Source of the DNA: RUG11247 sp045649485
GTDB taxonomy: Bacteria > Bacillota > Clostridia > Christensenellales > Aristaeellaceae
Length of the DNA stretch: 64,000 nt
Assembly (NCBI GenBank): GCA_045649485.1
Contig: JAZRPZ010000073.1
Coordinates: forward strand, 1-64,000
Direction: 5' to 3'
Positions 59,032 to 64,000 of the stretch are shown piece after piece; the first letter of the stretch is position 1; every line of letters starts with the position of its first letter. Below the pieces are notes generated by a model. The model was not told the DNA's origin, searched no databases, and saw nothing but the letters and a program-made list of their open reading frames with translations. A program made the translations under genes and the position numbers.

Positions 59032-60213
59032 ATGTATAATATAAAAACTCTGAATTCCATATCGCCGGTATTCGCAGAAGTGCTGGATCTCAATAAATAC
59101 AACGTCAATGCAGATATCGACAATCCCGATGCCATAATCGTCCGCAGCGCTGATATGCATGCTTACGAACCCGAAAAGAACATGCTCTGCGTTGCGCGTG
59201 CAGGCGCCGGTTACAATAATATCCCCGTTGAAGAATATGCCGAAAAGGGTATCGTCGCTTTCAACACCCCCGGAGCAAACGCAAATGCAGTTAAGGAACT
59301 GGCCATCACCGGTTTGCTGCTTGCATCCCGTAAGATAGTTGACGGCATCAAGTGGTGTGACACGATCAAGGATCAGGGTGATCAGGTCGGTAAGCTCGTC
59401 GAAAAGGGGAAGAGCAAGTTCGTTGGTCCCGAGCTCGCCGGCAAAACCCTTGGTGTGATCGGACTTGGCGCTATCGGAAGGCTTGTTGCCAACACCTGCA
59501 TAGGTCTCGACATGCGTGTAATGGGAAATGACCCGTATATTTCCGTTGACAATGCATGGCAGCTTTCCCGCGAAGTAGAACATTCCACCGATATGGATAA
59601 GATGCTCGGAGAATGCGACTATGTATCTATCCATGTACCGCTCACCGATACCAACAAGAATATGTTCAACGCGGAAACCATTGCCAAGATGAAGCCCGGC
59701 GCAGTACTTATGAACTTCTCCCGCGGCGGCCTGGTCGATAATACTGCCGTCATAGCAGCCCTTGCTGAAGGCAAACTGCGCGCCTATGTCACCGATTTCC
59801 CGGCAGCAGAACTCATAGGAGTCGATGGTGTTATCTGCATCCCGCATCTTGGTGCTTCCACTCCCGAAAGTGAAGATAACTGCGTACGAATGGCTTCCCG
59901 CCAGATCAGCAGCTACATCGAGACCGGATCCATCATCAATTCCGTAAATTATCCCAACTGCGAGCTTGGTCCTGTGGTCAAACCGCGCATTTGCATACTC
60001 CACCAGAATGTACCCAATGTTATTCAGGCAGTACTTAAGACCGTTACCGAGTCCGGCGAAAACCTGAACATTGATAACATGGTGAATAAGTCCCGCGGCA
60101 AGTATGCATGTACCGTACTCGACCTTGATCATACTCCCTCTGACAAACTCGTGGAAGCCATTTCACAGCTTGATACCGCGTACCGTGCAAGGCTGATAAT
60201 GCCTACCGCATAA
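59032..60213 (+). CDS. serA: D-3-phosphoglycerate dehydrogenase
   Basis: 393 residues. The catalytic domain starts YNIKTLNSISP; VARAGAGYNNIPVEEYAEKGIVAFNTPGANANAVKEL is in family form. NAD site GVIGLGAIGRLVAN; catalytic Arg in NFSRGGLVD, Glu replaced in the segment DFPAAELIG (often FExEP), and His in IPHLGASTPES. A short ACT domain follows from about residue 320 (VVKPRICILHQNVPNVIQAV). It performs the first step of serine synthesis, coupled to serC. Short C-terminus, so it is the type without the intervening domain. Confidence 0.94.
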   Translation: MYNIKTLNSISPVFAEVLDLNKYNVNADIDNPDAIIVRSADMHAYEPEKNMLCVARAGAGYNNIPVEEYAEKGIVAFNTPGANANAVKELAITGLLLASRKIVDGIKWCDTIKDQGDQVGKLVEKGKSKFVGPELAGKTLGVIGLGAIGRLVANTCIGLDMRVMGNDPYISVDNAWQLSREVEHSTDMDKMLGECDYVSIHVPLTDTNKNMFNAETIAKMKPGAVLMNFSRGGLVDNTAVIAALAEGKLRAYVTDFPAAELIGVDGVICIPHLGASTPESEDNCVRMASRQISSYIETGSIINSVNYPNCELGPVVKPRICILHQNVPNVIQAVLKTVTESGENLNIDNMVNKSRGKYACTVLDLDHTPSDKLVEAISQLDTAYRARLIMPTA

Positions 60214-60350
60214 CTGAGATACATAACGCAGCAGGGGAGACAGTCCTTACATCCGGGCATATATGACGGCTGCAGAATCCGCTTGTTTCTGTCCTGCAAA
60301 TCGTCTTAAAGCCGGTCCGACCGTACGATCACCGCGTCATATTTCACTTT

Positions 60351-60385
60351 ACCTCCCGCATAATCTTTACCGATATGCGGGAGGT
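60351..60385 (+). promoter_or_regulatory. Hairpin overlapping the dac ribosome-binding site
   Basis: ACCTCCCGCAT (60351-60361) pairs perfectly with ATGCGGGAGGT (60375-60385), 11 bp, 13-nt loop. The 3' arm contains the GGGAGG ribosome site of the carboxypeptidase gene. GTTTTTATTG follows, so it may also be the serCA terminator. Confidence 0.7.
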
Positions 60386-60392
60386 GTTTTTA

Positions 60393-61499
60393 TTGCACAG
60401 ATCCATTATAATCCTTTTGATAATTTCACTCATATCCATCACCGCACACGCAGATGTACCCTTCAAAGTCGATGCAAAGGCAGCTGTTTTGATTGACGCT
60501 GCAACCGGGAGGATACTATACGCACAGAATGCCGATGAAATGCTCCCCATGGCCTCTACGACAAAGATCATGACAGCCCTAATAGCATTGCAGCATAGCA
60601 GCCTCAGCGACGTTGTAACGGCTCCTGCCGAGGCCTGCGGCATTCCCGGTACTTCTATATACCTTACAGAAGGAGAGCATCTGACGCTTGAACAGCTGCT
60701 TTACGGGCTCATGCTCAGAAGCGGCAATGATGCAGCCACTGCGATAGCAATCCATATAGCAGGCAGCCGGGATGCTTTTGTCAAATTGATGAATGATAAA
60801 GCTGATGAGATGGGTGTGGACGCTCATTTTTCTAATCCGCACGGTTTGGATTCCGAAAATCACCATGCTTCAGCGCTTGCCCTTGCTCTGATAATGCGCG
60901 AAGCACTGCAAAACGAAGATTTTGCAAGAATCACCTCTACTGAGAAAAAGATAATCCCTTGGGAGGGGAACGAATACAGTCGGGTTCTTTATAACAAAAA
61001 CAAGCTGCTTGCCTCCTACGAAGGGGCAACCGGCGGCAAAACCGGTTATACGAGCAAGGCAGGAAGATGTCTTGTATTTTCGGCAGAACGTAACGGAGTA
61101 AAACTTATCGGCTGTGTACTGAACTGCAGTACTTGGTTTGATACAGCCGAAAAGCTGCTCGACTACGGATTCGAAAACTATACTCCTGTTACCCTCTACA
61201 AAAAAGGAAATATCATAGAAAAAATCCTAGTTATCGGCGGGCAGGAAGAGTATGTAGAGCTGCGCTGCAGTTCCGATATAACATTCTCTTTGGGGTTAAA
61301 TGAGAACTATACCGTGAATCTGCAGATCAAAAAAGCCGTTGCTCCTGTTGAAGCAGGCGCAGCGGCAGGGGTACTGAATGTTCTTATAGACGGTGATATT
61401 ATATACAGCACCGACGTGATTTACAACGATTCTGTCGCCGCAAACACTTTCATAGGCGCCATTAAGAGAATATATTCCTTATGGACAGCTCAGTTCTGA
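60393..61499 (+). CDS. D-alanyl-D-alanine carboxypeptidase (DacF/DacB-type)
   Basis: 368 residues from TTG 60393, 8 nt after GGAGG; an in-frame ATG at 60375 lies in the hairpin that contains this site. A signal peptide (SIIILLIISLISITAHA) is followed by the S11 peptidase: SxxK in MASTTKIMTALIAL, SGN in LRSGNDAATAIA, KTG in GGKTGYTSKAGRC, then a C-terminal beta domain. It trims pentapeptides of peptidoglycan; DacF/DacB act in the spore cortex. It lacks a clear C-terminal amphipathic anchor. The 3' end overlaps the convergent WG-repeat gene by 10 bp. Confidence 0.9.
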   Translation: MHRSIIILLIISLISITAHADVPFKVDAKAAVLIDAATGRILYAQNADEMLPMASTTKIMTALIALQHSSLSDVVTAPAEACGIPGTSIYLTEGEHLTLEQLLYGLMLRSGNDAATAIAIHIAGSRDAFVKLMNDKADEMGVDAHFSNPHGLDSENHHASALALALIMREALQNEDFARITSTEKKIIPWEGNEYSRVLYNKNKLLASYEGATGGKTGYTSKAGRCLVFSAERNGVKLIGCVLNCSTWFDTAEKLLDYGFENYTPVTLYKKGNIIEKILVIGGQEEYVELRCSSDITFSLGLNENYTVNLQIKKAVAPVEAGAAAGVLNVLIDGDIIYSTDVIYNDSVAANTFIGAIKRIYSLWTAQF

Positions 61500-62764
61500 T
61501 CAAATACGGGTTCAGACTCAAATACCGCGACCTTTTCGCCGTCAGCATTCAGTATTACAGCGCCTGTCTCTATATCTGCGCAGTAAATACCTTCTGCTAT
61601 AAACGTCATTGACAGATATTCGGCATCAGTCACAGGGAATCCCTGTGTGTCCAGCATTCCGTAAAGCATTATTCCGTCTTCGTTCAGAATCCCGTAGGCA
61701 AGTCTTTCTTTGCCCAAACCATATATGGTATTGTATCTTTCACTAATGAATGTACCATTCTCATCACACAATACCGCCGATAGTTCAGTCCATCGGCCGT
61801 CTCTTATGATGAAAATTCCATCATCGTAGCAACCGACTGTTGCATCTCCATCAACCGAAAACATAGCCTCGCCGTAGACGTCACAGACAGTCGTGTAATC
61901 GTCTCTTGACACCACAGCACAATTCCCGGTCAGCATCACATCAGCGCCGTACAAAGGCATTTCATGCGTCTGAGACAGCTTTGTATCATACAGCTTAAGC
62001 GTATCGTATCTGATCACAGCAAACAAATGCTCATTGCGCAGTATCAGGTCATTTACCGAAGCAAACAAAAGTTTTCCGTATGCATCAATAATACCGTAAC
62101 CGTCATCCGTAGCAATAACAGCCATGCCATTAGCAAAACCACCTGCGTATACAAAGGACGGCTTTATTGCCCAGGACGCTTCCGTGTCTATATAACCGTA
62201 AAGCCCGGTTTCATCATCATAAAGCGGCATCAGCATTTCGGAATACTCCGAAAAATCATTCATTGTCTTTATTCCTGTACCGAATGAAACTCCGTCAGGC
62301 CAGAGTATAGTCAGCACATCGCTTATATCATCATATCTGTTTCCGGTCACAGCAAGTAATCTTCCGCTGCCAATGTATTTTAGTGCCGAGAACTCATAAT
62401 TATTATATATCCCGTTTTCCGTTATATAGCGGTATATTCCATTTTCACAAACTACATAACCTTCGCCGGCAGCCCAAACACCGTTATATATAAAATCAGT
62501 CATTTGGTTTCCGTCAGCATCAAGCAGGGCATAGTGGATCACTCCGCTTGAATATATACCTGCAGCATATCCGCTGACATCGCCGTAGTCGTTGCGCATC
62601 ACATATATCCTGTCATATATACCGGAAGAGATGATCACTTCATACTTATCGTCAATCACAGTGCAGCCGCTTGAAAAGTTGACAGCATACACCTCAGCCA
62701 GCGCACAATCTGTCATCGATATCAATGCAATAAGTGCGGCAAGCAGGGGAATAAACCTTCTCAA
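61490..62764 (-). CDS. Secreted WG-repeat-like protein
   Basis: 424 residues. Signal peptide MRRFIPLLAALIALISMTDCALA, with a Cys that is not in a clear lipobox. The body consists of repeats of the WG type (GLYGYIDTEASWAIKPSFVYAGGFANGMAVI; GYGIIDAYGKLLF; YGMLDTQGFPVTDAEYLSMTFIAEGIYCA in parts), expected to form a beta-propeller-like surface domain. Function unknown. TTG start at 62764 preceded by AGAGGTGA. It shares 10 bp at its 3' end with the dac gene. Confidence 0.8.
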   Translation of the reverse strand: MRRFIPLLAALIALISMTDCALAEVYAVNFSSGCTVIDDKYEVIISSGIYDRIYVMRNDYGDVSGYAAGIYSSGVIHYALLDADGNQMTDFIYNGVWAAGEGYVVCENGIYRYITENGIYNNYEFSALKYIGSGRLLAVTGNRYDDISDVLTILWPDGVSFGTGIKTMNDFSEYSEMLMPLYDDETGLYGYIDTEASWAIKPSFVYAGGFANGMAVIATDDGYGIIDAYGKLLFASVNDLILRNEHLFAVIRYDTLKLYDTKLSQTHEMPLYGADVMLTGNCAVVSRDDYTTVCDVYGEAMFSVDGDATVGCYDDGIFIIRDGRWTELSAVLCDENGTFISERYNTIYGLGKERLAYGILNEDGIMLYGMLDTQGFPVTDAEYLSMTFIAEGIYCADIETGAVILNADGEKVAVFESEPVFDQN

Positions 62765-62840
62765 AAAATCTCACCTCTTTCGTGCAATACCATTATATCA
62801 TGTAAACATATAATTTACAAAAGAAATTTTCAAAAAACTA

Positions 62841-62869
62841 TAGACAAATCGAGGAAGTAGTGCTATAAT
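62841..62869 (+). promoter_or_regulatory. Promoter of the tRNA cluster
   Basis: TAGACA at 62841-62846, a 17-bp spacer, TATAAT at 62864-62869, followed by the first tRNA 47 bp later. Confidence 0.7.
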
Positions 62870-62916
62870 CTAAAACTGTCGGCGGGATAAAAACTCAGTC
62901 GCTCACATGTTAGCTT

Positions 62917-62993
<77 letters not shown>

Positions 62994-63001
62994 ATATGTA
63001 T

Positions 63002-63079
63002 GGTGGGTATAGCTCAGTTGGTTAGAGTGTCAGGTTGTGGCCCTGAAGGTCGTGGGTTCGAATCCCACTACCCACCCCA
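63002..63079 (+). tRNA. tRNA-His (GTG anticodon)
   Basis: The extra 5' G at 63002 (G-1) faces C73, the histidine identity pair. Acceptor GTGGGTA/TACCCAC, anticodon loop TTGTGGC between TCAGG/CCTGA, T loop TTCGAAT, encoded CCA. Confidence 0.96.
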
Positions 63080-63088
63080 TAAAGCGCA

Positions 63089-63122
63089 ATGCGGCCGCCA
63101 TTGATGGCGGTCGCATTTTTTT
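63089..63122 (+). terminator. Terminator after tRNA-His
   Basis: ATGCGGCCGCCAT (63089-63101) pairs with ATGGCGGTCGCAT (63104-63116, one G-U), followed by T-rich ATTTTTTT. The next two tRNAs would need another promoter or read-through. Confidence 0.85.
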
Positions 63123-63166
63123 CCGAAGAACGCAACCCCGAACGCCGAAACATCACGTGGTAACGA

Positions 63167-63241
63167 TGGGGCGTAGCCAAGCGGTAAGGCACGAGACTTT
63201 GACTCTTGCATGCGCAGGTTCGACCCCTGCCGCCCCAGCCA
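63167..63241 (+). tRNA. tRNA-Gln (TTG anticodon)
   Basis: Acceptor TGGGGCG/CGCCCCA, D arm GCC..GGC, anticodon stem CGAGA/TCTTG with loop CTTTGAC (anticodon TTG), T loop TTCGACC, encoded CCA. Confidence 0.94.
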
Positions 63242-63244
63242 TAT

Positions 63245-63317
63245 GACCCATTAGCTCAGTCGGTAGAGCACCTGACTTTTAATCAGGGTGTCCCGGGTTC
63301 GAATCCCGGATGGGTCA
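63245..63317 (+). tRNA. tRNA-Lys (TTT anticodon), CCA not encoded
   Basis: Acceptor GACCCAT/ATGGGTC, D arm GCTC..GAGC, anticodon stem CCTGA/TCAGG with loop CTTTTAA (anticodon TTT), T loop TTCGAAT. The bases after discriminator A63317 are CTT, so CCA must be added. Confidence 0.96.
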
Positions 63318-63324
63318 CTTTGAT

Positions 63325-63359
63325 AAAGCCTTGAAATCATTGAGATTTCAAGGCTTTTT
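63325..63359. terminator. Terminator after the tRNA cluster
   Basis: AAAGCCTTGAAATC (63325-63338) pairs perfectly with GATTTCAAGGCTTT (63344-63357), followed by further T residues. Confidence 0.9.
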
Positions 63360-63652
63360 ATTTTTCCCGAATGGCATAGGAGAACCTGTTTCTGCAACTT
63401 TTGTGCAACTTTTTTGAAAACACCATCGCTTTTTCAGCAGCAATCCGCTTCGCAAAAACCATCAAATGTGTTTAAATACGCAATGTAGTCTCTATCCTGG
63501 TATCAGCTACGATCTTGGATGCAGCGAAGTGCAACACGCAAAACAGATCACCCGAACTTCAGGGTTTCTTTATTATTTGAATAAACCGCATTTGCTATTG
63601 TAAATAATCGAAAAAACATTTATAATTTCATTATAGTCGGGAGTGATAATCA
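63360..63652. other. Gene-free stretch with a direct repeat after tRNA-Lys
   Basis: No gene is seen between the tRNA terminator and the GNAT gene. It contains a direct repeat TGCAACTTTT (63393-63402 and 63404-63413); read on the minus strand this encodes KKVAQKLQK in one frame, which recalls the extreme C-terminus of some tyrosine recombinases, with an in-frame stop a few codons upstream. The remainder has no clear feature apart from the GNAT promoter at its end. Confidence 0.4.
63598..63626 (+). promoter_or_regulatory. Promoter of the GNAT gene
   Basis: TTGTAA at 63598-63603, a 17-bp spacer, TATAAT at 63621-63626, 27 bp before the ATG, with GGGAGTGA as ribosome site. Confidence 0.6.
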
Positions 63653-64000
63653 ATGATCAATTTCAGAAAGATCGATGAAGATAATTTTTCAATCATCATA
63701 AAAATGAAAAACCCCGATGCTTCGAAGTATGTTGCAGAAAACGTATATTCGCTTGCACAGGCATGGCTTTATCACGAAAACGGTGATGTTTTTCCTTTCG
63801 CCATTTATAATGACAATGATCCCGTCGGCTTCATGATGCTCGAAGAGGATACCGAAGAAAATAAGCTGATGCTGTGGCGAATAATGTTTCCTCCCGAGAA
63901 CTGCAGAAAAGGCTACGGAACCGCTGCAGTAAAACTGCTTATAGATCTCGCCCGAGCATCCAATAAATATGAAGGACTATACCTGGACTGCAATGAAGAA
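63653..64000 (+). CDS. GNAT acetyltransferase, diamine/spermidine type, 3' end cut by window
   Basis: 116 residues are visible. INFRKIDEDNF and VAENVYSLAQAWLYHENGDVFPFAIY match the BltD/PaiA-like polyamine acetyltransferase group, and RIMFPPENCRKGYGTAAVKLLIDLA carries the acetyl-CoA loop (Q/RxxGxG/A; here RKGYGT). The acceptor is probably a polyamine or similar amine by family analogy. ATG 63653 has GGGAGTGA upstream. The open frame runs to the window edge. Confidence 0.82.
   Translation, partial: MINFRKIDEDNFSIIIKMKNPDASKYVAENVYSLAQAWLYHENGDVFPFAIYNDNDPVGFMMLEEDTEENKLMLWRIMFPPENCRKGYGTAAVKLLIDLARASNKYEGLYLDCNEE

Noticed and set aside
58072..60132. Long open frame antisense to serC-serA
   Set aside because: Both sense genes are intact; no start or domain on the other strand.

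Overview
This window looks like chromosomal DNA from an anaerobic, spore-forming member of the Clostridia, probably gut-associated. The evidence is a full spoIIIA operon, spoIIGA-sigE-sigG, spoIIP and a Spo0A-family regulator, together with clostridial KtrAB, Asp23/AmaP and NrdR, host- and plant-glycan glycosidases (GH4, GH95), strong GGAGG ribosome sites and moderate G+C by eye. The exact taxon cannot be fixed from sequence reading; a Christensenellales-like gut lineage is only a guess.

Layout: 1-7.1 kb holds the 3' end of a proline-repeat surface protein, a DprA-like gene, a 1-phosphofructokinase-type kinase, the KtrB-KtrA potassium system with a degenerate hydrolase-like partner, and a PrsA/SurA-like lipoprotein. 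7.1-9.5 kb (minus) is spoIIGA-sigE-sigG. 9.7-14.3 kb has a YlmC/YmxH PRC-barrel gene, nrdR, a PhoP/PhoR-type two-component pair and a ferredoxin-type aldo-keto reductase. 14.3-22.2 kb is carbohydrate and membrane metabolism: a nucleotidyltransferase, a NahK-like kinase, a ROK kinase, TraX, a GDPD and a GH4 glycosidase.

22.3-36.7 kb is the conserved Firmicutes block spoIIIAA-AH, asp23, amaP, nusB, folD, xseA, xseB, ispA, dxs, nadK, argR, recN. In Bacillus subtilis this block continues into spoIVB-spo0A. Here recN is followed by a convergent GH95 gene and then, inverted, a Spo0A homologue whose phospho-acceptor aspartate is asparagine. 40-46.7 kb carries an SRAP/HMCES protein, spoIIP, a parE-parC-type topoisomerase pair and a divergent pentapeptide-repeat protein. 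46.7-57.7 kb has a MazG-like protein with a GuaA homologue whose glutaminase domain is inactivated, a second GDPD, a GNAT, dapA, a sugar isomerase-like protein, an ABC importer, a LarA-like protein, an SGNH hydrolase and a TrmH/SpoU methyltransferase. 57.9-64 kb has serC-serA, a D,D-carboxypeptidase, a WG-repeat protein, four tRNA genes (Arg, His, Gln, Lys) and the start of a GNAT gene.

The most interesting signals concern sporulation control: (i) the Spo0A homologue with Asn55, lying near the usual spo0A position; (ii) three genes (sigG, spoIIP, a dac-type carboxypeptidase) whose Shine-Dalgarno sequence is the 3' arm of a perfect 11-12 bp hairpin with a 13-14 nt loop; (iii) an apparent AUU start codon for sigG; (iv) strongly shortened SpoIIIAF and SpoIIIAG. 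Outside sporulation, the GuaA paralogue without its glutaminase Cys/His and without the usual XMP-binding loop is the best candidate for a new enzyme activity. No CRISPR array, prophage or intact insertion sequence was seen.
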